Part shown: piece by piece, positions 1 to 7,650 of the stretch | Numbering within the stretch: position 1 is the first letter of the stretch | Layout of the letters: every line of letters begins with the position of its first letter | NCBI RefSeq assembly: GCF_004298145.1 | Contig: NZ_SCRH01000046.1 | Location: 62,001-126,000, forward strand | Direction of reading: 5' to 3' | Source: Mycobacterium sp. | GTDB lineage: Bacteria; Actinomycetota; Actinomycetes; Mycobacteriales; Mycobacteriaceae | DNA: 64,000 nucleotides | The notes under the pieces: model-generated | Databases searched by the model: none | The model's input: only the letters and a program-made list of their open reading frames with translations | Told to the model about the DNA's origin: nothing | Made by a program: the position numbers and the translations under genes

Positions 1-58
1 ACGGGCGGCAAATCGACCGGACGGCATTCGCCGTGCGGCGCGCCTCCGGCCACGCCGG

Positions 59-577
59 TCAGCTGGCGGGCACCAGATCGGCAGCGACCGACGGCCACGC
101 CAAAAGCCCGCTCCGGAATGTCTCGACGTGGCCCACGGGGATGTGCGGGGCCCCACCGACATTCGAGGCGGCCGCCAGGGCCTGGGCCTTGAACGTCCGC
201 GCGGCCATGCTCAGCTGGTGTTGCACCAGGCCGACGCTGTCATCGAGTTCGGAGGGCCAGTTCTCCCCCCAAAGCGTGACCTCGGTGACGCCGTGATCGA
301 GGGCCTGCAGCACGCCCTGGCGCACCCGCGGATCGCAGCCGAACAGATCGGCCGCGGCCGCCAGCGCCTGCGGACGGGGGCGCGGTTGCGCCGACGTCAG
401 GGCGTCCTCGAGGTCGAGCACTTGGGCGCCGACGATCTGCAGGGGCCGGTCATCGGGGTGGTCCGCGACAAGCACGGTGACGTCCCACCCCGCCATCGAC
501 CGGTCGAAGATCCAGCCGCCGGCGAATCTCACCACGTCGATGACGGTGGCGGCGACGACGTCGAGTCGGTATCTCAT
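59..577 (-). CDS. conserved hypothetical protein, TetR-coupled
   Basis: I do not recognise a family with a known function. The frame is open further upstream, but the start chosen (Met-Arg-Tyr-Arg) overlaps the stop of the upstream TetR gene in an ATGA arrangement, giving 172 residues. The N-terminal half carries the stretches FAGGWIFDRSMAGWDVTVLV and LQIVGAQVLDLEDAL, which look like a compact alpha/beta fold; no signal peptide or membrane helix is visible. Translational coupling to the regulator suggests a role in the same circuit, perhaps ligand sensing or an accessory function, but that is inference. The gene is the last of a minus-strand run that starts at the amidohydrolase near 5.1 kb. 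Confidence 0.7.
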   Translation of the reverse strand: MRYRLDVVAATVIDVVRFAGGWIFDRSMAGWDVTVLVADHPDDRPLQIVGAQVLDLEDALTSAQPRPRPQALAAAADLFGCDPRVRQGVLQALDHGVTEVTLWGENWPSELDDSVGLVQHQLSMAARTFKAQALAAASNVGGAPHIPVGHVETFRSGLLAWPSVAADLVPAS

Positions 578-1188
578 GTCGTCCCGGGTCTCTTCGGGGG
601 CGCGAAGTCCCGCGCCAGTGTCTCGGCGTACTGCTTGAACACCGCGGGTAGCGGTATCGAAGGATCGAGCAACCATGTGGTTTCCATTCCGTGGACGAAG
701 GCGAGGATTTCTACTGCCTTGACGGCGGGGTCTATGTCTTCGCGGTACCGGCCGTCGGCCTGACCGCGCCGGATCAGATCGGCGACGATGTCGGTCGCGG
801 CGCGATGCCTGGCCAGCATGCGGTCGTGCAGCGGAGCCTCGGGAAGGATGCTCTCGACCAGCAGGACCGTGAACGTGCCCACCAGTTCGGGGGCCCGGTG
901 AAATCGGTCGGCAACCTGGGTGATCTGGTCGATAAGGTCGCCGGTCCGGTCGGCATGGGTGTCGTCATCGAGGTCGCGGGCATCGAGCACGGCGTGCAGC
1001 AGCTGGTCCTTCGATTCGAAGTGATGCAGCAGCCCCGCGGGCGTGACCCCGGCTTCACCGGCGATCTGGGCGAGCGTCGTGCTGCGCCAGCCATTGCGGG
1101 TGAGGAGTCGTTGGGCGACTTCGAGGATCCGCTGCTTGCGGTCCTCACCCTTGGCGAGAAGCGTGTCGTAACGCCGTGCGACGGCCAC
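574..1188 (-). CDS. TetR/AcrR family transcriptional regulator
   Basis: This is a 204-residue one-domain regulator of normal TetR length. The N-terminal helix-turn-helix (about residues 15-62) reads RILEVAQRLLTRNGW, TLAQIAGEAGVTPAGLLHHF and ESKDQLLHAVLDARD, the classic TetR_N layout. The rest is the helical ligand-binding and dimer domain. The start is GTG with AAAGGAG four bases upstream. A palindrome sits about 30 bases upstream of the start, which suggests autorepression. The thiolase and acyl-CoA dehydrogenase genes upstream on the same strand suggest that it senses an acyl-CoA or a related catabolic intermediate; the ligand is unknown. Confidence 0.9.
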   Translation of the reverse strand: MAVARRYDTLLAKGEDRKQRILEVAQRLLTRNGWRSTTLAQIAGEAGVTPAGLLHHFESKDQLLHAVLDARDLDDDTHADRTGDLIDQITQVADRFHRAPELVGTFTVLLVESILPEAPLHDRMLARHRAATDIVADLIRRGQADGRYREDIDPAVKAVEILAFVHGMETTWLLDPSIPLPAVFKQYAETLARDFAPPKRPGTT

Positions 1189-1217
1189 CGGACTCCTTTG
1201 GTGCGATTGGCGGGCTG

Positions 1218-1249
1218 AACCAACCTAGTGAACACACAGTAGGTTAGTT
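1218..1249. promoter_or_regulatory. palindromic operator upstream of the TetR gene
   Basis: An imperfect 32-bp palindrome lies between the thiolase stop and the TetR start. Its arms are AAC-C-AACCTA-G-TG and CA-G-TAGGTT-A-GTT, so 11 of the outer 13 base pairs match. It lies about 30 bases upstream of the GTG at 1188, the usual location of a TetR autoregulatory operator. The sequence is unlike the other operators in this window. Binding by this TetR is inferred from position. Confidence 0.6.
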
Positions 1250-1302
1250 TGACCGGTGTGACAAGGGTCACCCGGCGGTGGTTTTTTCCAGGGGCAGCGC
1301 TG

Positions 1303-2457
1303 CTAGCCGACGAGCTCGACCAGCGTCGCGTTGGCGGTGCCGCCGCCCTCGCACATGGTCTGCAACCCGTAACGAATCCCGTTGTCGCGCATGTGATGCA
1401 CCATGCGGGTCATCAGCACGGCGCCCGAGGCGCCCAGCGGGTGTCCCAGCGCGATGGCGCCGCCCAGCGGATTCATCCGAGCGGGGTGCGCCCCGGTCTC
1501 CGCCAGCCACGCCAACGGCACCGGCGCGAAGGCCTCGTTGACCTCGAACACCCCCACGTCGGAAAGCGGGACGCCCGCCTTGTTCAGCACCTTCTCGGTG
1601 GCCGGGATGGGGCCGGTGAGCATGAGCACCGGATCGGCCCCGGTGACAGCGCCCGCCAGGTACCGCACGATCGGGGTCAGGCCCAGCTCGACCGCCATCT
1701 CGGCGGTGGTCACCAGTAACGCGGCGGCACCGTCGGAGATCTGCGAGGAATTACCGGCATGGATCACGCCGTCCTCGGCGAAGGCCGGCTTGAGCGCGGC
1801 CAGCTTTTCCACGCTGCTTCCGCGCCGCACGCCCTCGTCGGCGGCCACGACGCTGTTCTCGGCTCCGTCGACGAACACCGGCACGATCTGGTCGATGAAT
1901 GCGCCGCCGTCCTGGGCCGCGGCGGCCCGCTCGTGGGACTCGACGCTGTATTCGTCGAGCCGGGTGCGGGAGAGGCCCCACTTCTTGGCGATCATCTCCG
2001 CCGACAGGCCCTGGTTGAAGGAGAAATCACCATAGCGCGCAAGCACTTTCGGGCCATACGGCATGCCGGAGGCGCGCGCCGAACCGAGTGGAACGCGACT
2101 CATGACCTCGACACCGCCGGCCACGACGACATCCTGCTGACCTGACATCACCGCCTGCACGGCGAAGTCCAGCGCCTGCTGACTGGAACCGCAGGCGCGG
2201 TTGACGGTGGTCCCGGGGATGCTTTCCGGCCAACCGGCGGCCAACACCGCGTAGCGGCCGATGTTGCTGGACTGGTCGCCCACCTGGGAGACACAGCCCC
2301 ACACCACGTCGTCGACGATCTCGGGGCTGATACCGGTGCGTTCCACGAGCTCGTTGAGGACGACCGCGGACAGGTCGGCGGCATGCATGCCGGAAAGCGC
2401 GCCGTTGCGCTTCCCCACTGCGGTGCGCACGGCCTCGACGATGACTGTTTCACGCAT
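1303..2457 (-). CDS. thiolase family protein (acetyl-CoA acyltransferase, FadA-like)
   Basis: A 384-residue thiolase that would cleave 3-ketoacyl-CoA to acetyl-CoA and a shortened acyl-CoA, or condense two acyl-CoAs. The acylated cysteine is in VNRACGSSQQAL near residue 89. The NEAFAPVPLAW box and the histidine of GGAIALGHPLGASGA are present, and the C-terminal catalytic cysteine is in CEGGGTANATL. That last motif differs from the CxGGGMG form of many biosynthetic thiolases and is typical of the FadA5/FadA6-like mycobacterial degradative group. The start ATG has GGAG seven bases upstream. It follows an acyl-CoA dehydrogenase on the same strand and is probably the terminal step of a beta-oxidation module. 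Confidence 0.92.
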   Translation of the reverse strand: MRETVIVEAVRTAVGKRNGALSGMHAADLSAVVLNELVERTGISPEIVDDVVWGCVSQVGDQSSNIGRYAVLAAGWPESIPGTTVNRACGSSQQALDFAVQAVMSGQQDVVVAGGVEVMSRVPLGSARASGMPYGPKVLARYGDFSFNQGLSAEMIAKKWGLSRTRLDEYSVESHERAAAAQDGGAFIDQIVPVFVDGAENSVVAADEGVRRGSSVEKLAALKPAFAEDGVIHAGNSSQISDGAAALLVTTAEMAVELGLTPIVRYLAGAVTGADPVLMLTGPIPATEKVLNKAGVPLSDVGVFEVNEAFAPVPLAWLAETGAHPARMNPLGGAIALGHPLGASGAVLMTRMVHHMRDNGIRYGLQTMCEGGGTANATLVELVG

Positions 2458-2563
2458 ATCTCTACTCCGATTCTTACGCCCAACTGTCCCATCATCACCG
2501 AGCGCGTACTGAAAGCGAAAAAATCGCCGTGAATTCGCCGTGACTACACGTTCGGCGTTGGGC

Positions 2564-3745
2564 CTAGTAGCTCCTCGGCAGCTTCAGGACGTTGGCTCCC
2601 AGGAAGTTCAGGATCATCTCCTGGCTGACCGGCGCGATCTTCATCAGCCGGGCCTCACGGAAGTAGCGCGTGATGTGGTACTCCTCCGCATAACCCATGC
2701 CGCCGTGGGTTTGCAACGCCCGATCCGCGGCGGTGAAGCCCGCGTCGGCACACAGGTACTTCGCGGTATTCGCTTCGCGCCCACAGGGTTTGCCGTTGTC
2801 GTACAGCCACGTGGCCTTGCGCAGCATCAGCTCGGCGGCGTCGAGGCGGGCCAGCGAGTCGGCGAGCGGGAACTGCAGGCCCTGGTTCATGCCGATGGGC
2901 CGGCCGAAGACCTCACGCTCGTTGCCGTACTTCACCGCCTTGTCCAGCGCCACCCGGCCGATGCCGAGCGCCTCGGCGGCGATCAGCATCCGTTCGGGGT
3001 TCAGGCCGTCGAGGATGTACTGGAATCCCCTGCCCTCCTCGCCAACTCGGTCCTCGACCGGCACCTCGAGGTTGTCGATGAACAGTTCGTTGGAGCTGAC
3101 GGCGTTGCGGCCCATCTTGCGGATCGGGCGGATGTCGACCCGGCTACGGTCGAGATCGGTGAGGAACAGCGTCATCCCGTCGGTCTTCTTGGTGACCTCG
3201 TCATAGCTTTGCGTCCGGGTCAGCAACAGGATCTTGTCGGATTCCATCGCTTTGGAGATCCACACCTTGCGACCGTTGACGATGTAGCGATCGCCGTCGC
3301 GCTTGGCGAAGGTACTGATGCGTGAAGTATCAAGCCCGGCACCGGGTTCGGTCACCCCGAAGCAGACATGCACCTCGCCGGTCGCGACCGGGGGCAAGGT
3401 GCGGGCCTTGAGGTCATCGGAGCCATGCACCACAACGGGTTGCATGCCGAAGATGGACAAGTGAATTGCGCTGGCGGCGTTCATGGCGCCGCCGGATTTG
3501 GCGACCTCCTCGAGGAGAATCGTCGCTTCGGTGATTCCGAGGCCATGGCCACCGTATTCGGTGGGGATGGTCATACCCAACCAACCGCCATCGGCGATGG
3601 CGCGGTAGAACTCGGTCGGGAATTCGTGGGCCTGGTCTTTTTCCATCCAGTACTGGTCGTCGAAATTCCGCGCCAACTCCGCGACCGACCGACGGATCAG
3701 TTCCTGGTCGTCGGTCAGCTCAAAGTTCATTCCAGCGCCGGGCAC
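2564..3745 (-). CDS. acyl-CoA dehydrogenase (FadE-like)
   Basis: A full-length, 393-residue flavoenzyme that introduces an alpha-beta double bond into an acyl-CoA using FAD. The FAD/substrate motif CFGVTEPGAGLD and the NGRKVWIS segment lie in the middle domain. The C-terminal domain has EREVFGRPIGMNQGLQFPLA and ends with THGGMGYAEEYHITRYFREA, which carries the likely catalytic glutamate. The start is GTG with AAGGAG eight bases upstream; an in-frame ATG five codons later is the alternative. It lies between an ACMSD-like amidohydrolase and a thiolase on the same strand, consistent with one catabolic operon. The substrate is not predictable; steroid side chain, cyclic acid or branched acid are all possible. 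Confidence 0.93.
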   Translation of the reverse strand: MPGAGMNFELTDDQELIRRSVAELARNFDDQYWMEKDQAHEFPTEFYRAIADGGWLGMTIPTEYGGHGLGITEATILLEEVAKSGGAMNAASAIHLSIFGMQPVVVHGSDDLKARTLPPVATGEVHVCFGVTEPGAGLDTSRISTFAKRDGDRYIVNGRKVWISKAMESDKILLLTRTQSYDEVTKKTDGMTLFLTDLDRSRVDIRPIRKMGRNAVSSNELFIDNLEVPVEDRVGEEGRGFQYILDGLNPERMLIAAEALGIGRVALDKAVKYGNEREVFGRPIGMNQGLQFPLADSLARLDAAELMLRKATWLYDNGKPCGREANTAKYLCADAGFTAADRALQTHGGMGYAEEYHITRYFREARLMKIAPVSQEMILNFLGANVLKLPRSY

Positions 3746-3803
3746 TGCTCATTCTCCTTCGATCGAAATGCACCGGCGCACATGCATTCCGGCGTCGGAT
3801 TTT

Positions 3804-5102
3804 TCAGTCCTTATTGCCGGTAAGCGCTTTGGCGTTGGCCGCGAAATCCGCGAAGGACGAGCCGCCACGGCTGTCCTTTTCGTGGCCCTGTGCCTTGATG
3901 GACACGTCGTGCCCCTCGGCCGCTTTGCGCAGCGCACCGACGGTCGCCTGTTCGCGCGAAATGTGCGTGAATGGGTCGAACGAGTACCAGCGCATGGCGT
4001 TCTCGTAGGTCATCTTGTTAATTTCGTCGTCGGGAACGTTGTTGATCGACAAGACATCCCAGAGCTCTTCGGGCGCACCCGGCCACATCGAGTCGCTGTG
4101 CGGATAGTCGGCTTCCCAGCAGATGTTGTCGATGCCGATCATGTTGCGCAGCGCCACGCCGACCTTGTCGCTGATGAAGCAGGTCAGGAAGTGGTCGCGG
4201 AACACCTCGCTGGGCAGCTTGCCCTTGAAGTCCTGGTGCGTCCAGGCGGAGTGCATCTCGAAGGTCCGGTCCGCGCGCTCCAGGAAGTAGGGAATCCAGC
4301 CGGTCCCGCCCTCGGACAGGGCGACCTTGAGGTCCGGGTACTGCTTGATCGGCTTGGACCACAACAGGTCCGCGGCGGCCTGCACGATGTTCATCGGTTG
4401 CAGCGTGATCATCACGTCCATCGGCGCATCCGGTGCGGTGATGGCCAGCCGGCCCGACGATCCGATGTGCACGTTCATCACGGTGTCGGTGTCGCACAAC
4501 GCCTTCCACAGCGGGGTCCAATAGTCGTCGTGGAAACTGGGGTAGCCCATCGCGGCCGGGTTCTCGGTGAAGGTCAGCGCGTGCACACCCTTCTTGGACA
4601 CCCGGTGCACCTCGGCGGCGCACGCCTCGGCATCCCAGATCACCGGTATCGCCATCGGGATGAACCGCGCCGGGTAGGCGCCGCACCATTCGTCGATGTG
4701 CCAGTCGTTGTAGGCCTGCACCAGCGCGATCGAGAAGTCGTTGTCGTCGGTGGCGAACAGGCGCCCCGCAAAGCCGGGGAACGACGGGAAGCAGATCGAG
4801 GCCAGGATTCCGCCGGCGTTCATGTCTTTGACGCGTTCGTCGACGTTGTAGCAGCCCGGCCGGATCTCGTCGAGCCCCGTCGGCTCGATGCCGTACTCCT
4901 CCTTCGGCCGTCCGGCCACCGCGTTGAGCGCCACGTTGGGGATGACGGTGTCGCGGAACTTCCACATGTCGGAACCGTCGGAGTTGTGCACCAGCCGGGG
5001 CGCGTCGTCCTGATATTTCTTCGACAGATGCTTCTTGAACATGTCGGGTGGCTCGACGGTGTGGTCGTCGACGCTGATCAGGATCATGTCTTCTTTGTTC
5101 AT
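3804..5102 (-). CDS. amidohydrolase family protein (ACMSD-like TIM barrel)
   Basis: A 432-residue amidohydrolase_2 family protein related to 2-amino-3-carboxymuconate-semialdehyde decarboxylase and other metal-dependent hydrolases and decarboxylases. The N-terminus has ISVDDHTVEPPDMF, the metal-site strand of this mycobacterial subgroup. Later markers are NVHIGSSG, the ALSEGGTGWIPYFLERAD strand and CWEADYPHSDSMWP with a candidate metal-binding aspartate. It is a clear paralogue of the protein at 49299: both begin DDH.VEPPDMF..H...KY.D.AP. GGAAGGG precedes the ATG. It heads the minus-strand run through acyl-CoA dehydrogenase, thiolase and TetR. Decarboxylation or C-C hydrolysis of a ring-opened intermediate is the likely class of reaction. 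Confidence 0.9.
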   Translation of the reverse strand: MNKEDMILISVDDHTVEPPDMFKKHLSKKYQDDAPRLVHNSDGSDMWKFRDTVIPNVALNAVAGRPKEEYGIEPTGLDEIRPGCYNVDERVKDMNAGGILASICFPSFPGFAGRLFATDDNDFSIALVQAYNDWHIDEWCGAYPARFIPMAIPVIWDAEACAAEVHRVSKKGVHALTFTENPAAMGYPSFHDDYWTPLWKALCDTDTVMNVHIGSSGRLAITAPDAPMDVMITLQPMNIVQAAADLLWSKPIKQYPDLKVALSEGGTGWIPYFLERADRTFEMHSAWTHQDFKGKLPSEVFRDHFLTCFISDKVGVALRNMIGIDNICWEADYPHSDSMWPGAPEELWDVLSINNVPDDEINKMTYENAMRWYSFDPFTHISREQATVGALRKAAEGHDVSIKAQGHEKDSRGGSSFADFAANAKALTGNKD

Positions 5103-5178
5103 GGCCGCCCTTCCGTCGGTTCCACCGAATCGATCACAGCCTCGGCGAATCGCTGTCCCGTGCCAAGATCACTAAAAT

Positions 5179-5193
5179 GAAAACTATCTTCTC
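5179..5193. promoter_or_regulatory. degenerate GAGAAT-type operator candidate
   Basis: The sequence GAAAAC-TAT-CTTCTC matches 9 of the 12 fixed positions of the GAGAATNNNATTCTC palindrome found five times elsewhere in the window. It is about 77 bases upstream of the amidohydrolase start. If functional it would bring the minus-strand operon (amidohydrolase, acyl-CoA dehydrogenase, thiolase) under the same regulator. This is a weak candidate. Confidence 0.3.
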
Positions 5194-5205
5194 GTCAAGC
5201 GAGAA
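5189..5205. promoter_or_regulatory. inverted repeat TTCTCG-N5-CGAGAA
   Basis: A perfect 6-bp inverted repeat with a 5-bp spacer, about 87 bases upstream of the amidohydrolase ATG in a divergent intergenic region. It overlaps the degenerate operator-like site. It could be an operator for the leftward operon; no regulator can be assigned from sequence. Confidence 0.35.
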
Positions 5206-5464
5206 TCAACATCCAGCGGTTGCCGAGACGGGCTGCACCTCCCTGACCAGCGGTCGGACGCACGGGCGAATCGCCCTGCGTCCGGACGACGATGCGGCGA
5301 GGTAGATCCCGGCGGGGTAGATGGGCACGGTGCCGCTCCCGCGTCCTCGGTGAAATACCGCCCTCCCGAGGGCCGGGGGAGCCAGGCTGGGTGCGGTTTC
5401 GCGCCCGAGTCACGCGCCGGCATTGACCAGTCGCGCGTTTCGTGCCAGTCTGTTAGTTGCAAAT

Positions 5465-5479
5465 GAGAATACGATTCTC
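5465..5479. promoter_or_regulatory. GAGAATNNNATTCTC operator (site 1)
   Basis: The palindrome GAGAATACGATTCTC is perfect in both 6-bp arms and lies 22 bases before the ATG of the carboxymuconolactone decarboxylase-like gene. TACGAT, a possible -10 element on the plus strand, is contained within it, so a bound repressor would block the promoter of the seven-gene Rieske operon. It is one of five perfect copies in the window. Operator function is inferred from recurrence and position. Confidence 0.75.
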
Positions 5480-5501
5480 TTTCACCGAGAGGACACTGCC
5501 G

Positions 5502-6038
5502 ATGCGGTTGCAGCCGCTCCCCGCCGACCAGTGGGACGAGGCTACCCAGCAGGCGCTCTCGGCCATGCGTGAAGCGGACACCAACAACGCGCTTTCCACG
5601 CTGGCTCACCACCCGGCGCTGGCCAAGGCGTTTCTCCGATTCAATGTCCACCTGTTGATGTCGTCCACGCTGCCGGCCCGCATCCGCGAACTGGCCATCC
5701 TGCGGGTGGCGCATCGCCGCGAGTGCGCGTACGAGTGGTCGCACCACGTCCGCATGGCCAAGGACGAAGGGATCACCGACGACCAGATCGCGGCGGTCCG
5801 GCGATTCGGCGATGGCAGCGCCGACAACTTCGACGCCTTCGATCGAGCGGTGCTCACCGGGGTCGACGAACTCGACGGGAATTCGGAGTTGTCCGACCAG
5901 ACCTGGGCGGTGCTGGGCGAGCGTCTCAACGACCAGCAACGCATGGATTTCGTCTTCACGGTCGGCTGCTACGCGCTGCTGGCCATGGCCTTCAACACTT
6001 TCGGCATACAGCTCGAGCACGCCGCCGACGGCGGCTAA
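5502..6038 (+). CDS. carboxymuconolactone decarboxylase (AhpD-fold) family protein
   Basis: A 178-residue all-helical protein of the CMD/AhpD fold. Central features are LPARIRELAILRVAHRRECAYEW and the following SHHVRMAKDEGITDDQI, the usual CMD core with a glutamate-cysteine-x-x-x-tryptophan-x-x-histidine region. Only one cysteine of the AhpD CxxC pair is present at this point, so peroxiredoxin-reductase activity is doubtful and a lactone decarboxylase or isomerase-like role is possible. The start is the second candidate Met (MRLQPLPADQW), preceded by GAGAGGA; an upstream in-frame ATG would fall inside or next to the operator. It is the first gene of the Rieske operon and is controlled by site 1. 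Confidence 0.85.
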   Translation: MRLQPLPADQWDEATQQALSAMREADTNNALSTLAHHPALAKAFLRFNVHLLMSSTLPARIRELAILRVAHRRECAYEWSHHVRMAKDEGITDDQIAAVRRFGDGSADNFDAFDRAVLTGVDELDGNSELSDQTWAVLGERLNDQQRMDFVFTVGCYALLAMAFNTFGIQLEHAADGG

Positions 6039-6062
6039 GCCCAATCAAGAGAGGTAAGAACG

Positions 6063-7340
6063 TTGGCCCACTTCCCCAAGCCAGCCGCTGGTAGCTGGAC
6101 AGAAAACTATCCCGAATTAGGCACCGGGCCAGTCGATTACAGCGATTCGACCGACCAGTCATTCTTCGAAGCCGAGCGCGAGGCGGTCTTCAGGCGCATG
6201 TGGCTCAACGTCGGCAGAGTCGACCGGCTGCCACGCACCGGCAGCTACTTCACCAGGGAACTGCCCTCGGCGGGTCCCGGCACGTCGGTGATCATCGTCA
6301 AGACCAAGGACGGGTCCGTCAAGGCCTACCACAACGTCTGCCGGCACCGCGGAAACAAGCTGGTGTGGAACGACTTTCCGAACGAGGAGACCTCCGGCAC
6401 CTGCCGGCAGTTCACCTGCAAGTACCACGCCTGGCGCTACAGCCTCGACGGCGAGCTGACCTTCATCCAGCAGGAGGACGAGTTCTTCGACGTCGATAAG
6501 AGCGACTACGGCCTGGTGTCGGTGCGCTGCGAGGTGTGGGAAGGCTTCGTCTTCATCAACTTCGACGACCACGCGAAGCCGCTCGCCGACTACCTCGGGC
6601 CGCTGGCCAAGGGCGTCGAGGGCTACCCGTTCGACGCGATGACGGAGACCTATTCCTACCGGGCCGAGGTCGGCAGCAACTGGAAGCTGTTCATCGACGC
6701 GTTCATCGAGTTCTACCACGCGCCGATACTGCATCAGGGGCAATACACCAAGGAAGAAGCCGCCAAGATCCAAAAATTCGGCTATGAGGCGCTGCACTAC
6801 GAGATGGCCAGCCCGCACAGCCTGCAGTCGACCTGGGGTGGCCAGTCGCCTCCGGAGGACATGTCGATGGTCAAGCCGATCGACCGGGTGCTGCGCAGCG
6901 GGCTGTTCGGCCCGTGGGACAAGCCGGAGATCATCGAAGGGCTCGAGCTGCCCCCGGGCGTCAACCCGAAGAGGGTGCCGCAGTGGGGAATCGACTCATT
7001 CCACTTCTACCCGAACTTCATGCTGCTGATCTGGGAGCCCGGCTGGTACCTCACGTATCACTACTGGCCGACCGCCGTCGACAAGCACATCTTCGAGTGC
7101 ACGCTGTATTTCGTCCCGCCGCGCAACGCGCGGGAGCGGTTGGCCCAGGAGCTGGCCGCTGTCACGTTCAAGGAATACTCGCTGCAAGACGCCAACACGC
7201 TGGAGGCGACCCAGACCATGATCGGCACCCGGGCCGTCAAAGAGTTCCTGCTGTGCGATCAGGAGGTCCTGATCCGCCACTTGCACAAGGTGACCAAAGA
7301 CTACGTAAAGGAGTATGCCAACAATGGCGCTTCCCACTGA
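6063..7340 (+). CDS. aromatic ring-hydroxylating (Rieske) oxygenase, alpha subunit
   Basis: A 425-residue Rieske non-haem iron oxygenase. The [2Fe-2S] ligands are C93-R-H95 and C119-x2-H122, separated by a somewhat long insert. The mononuclear iron site is in DAFIEFYHAPILH, with H219 and H224; an aspartate near residue 380 (YSLQDANTLE) is the likely third ligand. The residue that usually bridges the two metal centres, normally Asp, is Glu216 here, as described for carnitine monooxygenase CntA. The start is TTG with an AGAGGT-type ribosome site. No reductase or beta subunit follows, so electrons must come from elsewhere; the plant-type ferredoxin at 48561, which shares the same operator, is a candidate donor (inference). 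Confidence 0.93.
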   Translation: MAHFPKPAAGSWTENYPELGTGPVDYSDSTDQSFFEAEREAVFRRMWLNVGRVDRLPRTGSYFTRELPSAGPGTSVIIVKTKDGSVKAYHNVCRHRGNKLVWNDFPNEETSGTCRQFTCKYHAWRYSLDGELTFIQQEDEFFDVDKSDYGLVSVRCEVWEGFVFINFDDHAKPLADYLGPLAKGVEGYPFDAMTETYSYRAEVGSNWKLFIDAFIEFYHAPILHQGQYTKEEAAKIQKFGYEALHYEMASPHSLQSTWGGQSPPEDMSMVKPIDRVLRSGLFGPWDKPEIIEGLELPPGVNPKRVPQWGIDSFHFYPNFMLLIWEPGWYLTYHYWPTAVDKHIFECTLYFVPPRNARERLAQELAAVTFKEYSLQDANTLEATQTMIGTRAVKEFLLCDQEVLIRHLHKVTKDYVKEYANNGASH

Positions 7341-7647
7341 ATTCGTTGACCTGGAGCCCTATTTGGAGTGGGACCTCGCGACCGAACCCGAGCGATACGC
7401 CAAGCGGCTGGCCTCGACGATGCCCGAGTTGCAGGCGTTCTATGACGTGGCGTTTCCCCGTCTGAACGACGTGATCGCCTACTGTGACAAATACCCACTG
7501 GACGATCTGCCAGAGGACGCGAGGACTCTCATGCACATCATGCAGTCGTTGGTCATGGTGTCGTTTCCGATCGAAGCATGGAAGCAGCCCCGGGTTCCCG
7601 ATAGCGGGGCAGCCTGGGTGGAACTGACCAGAGAACCGGTGATCTGA
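7324..7647 (+). CDS. small conserved hypothetical protein
   Basis: A 107-residue acidic, leucine-rich protein with no recognised domain, signal peptide or membrane helix. The start chosen is the ATG of MALPTEFVDL, nine bases after AAAGGAG; another ATG three codons upstream lies too close to the ribosome site. It overlaps the 3' end of the Rieske gene and is followed four bases later by the amidohydrolase-fold gene, so it is an integral operon member. A small partner protein of the oxygenase or of the next enzyme is a reasonable guess but cannot be shown. Confidence 0.75.
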   Translation: MALPTEFVDLEPYLEWDLATEPERYAKRLASTMPELQAFYDVAFPRLNDVIAYCDKYPLDDLPEDARTLMHIMQSLVMVSFPIEAWKQPRVPDSGAAWVELTREPVI

Positions 7648-7650
7648 CAG

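Larger units (their letters stand above)
5103..5501. other. 399-bp divergent intergenic region
   Basis: This is the control region between the amidohydrolase (minus) and the carboxymuconolactone decarboxylase-like gene (plus). I see no credible gene in it; reading frames inside are arginine/proline-rich shadows of GC-rich DNA. It contains a degenerate operator-like site and a TTCTCG inverted repeat near the amidohydrolase side, and a perfect GAGAATNNNATTCTC palindrome near the plus-strand gene. Confidence 0.7.

Noticed and set aside
1..58. Window start as part of a gene
   Set aside because: No frame with coding character enters from the left edge; the segment is too short to judge.
128..1218. 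Long plus-strand reading frames opposite the TetR and hypothetical genes
   Set aside because: They are antisense shadows of GC-rich coding DNA, with arginine/glycine-rich translations and no family pattern.
3768..5180. A 470-codon plus-strand frame opposite the amidohydrolase
   Set aside because: It is exactly antisense to a clear amidohydrolase; the translation is histidine/arginine-rich and has no recognisable motif.
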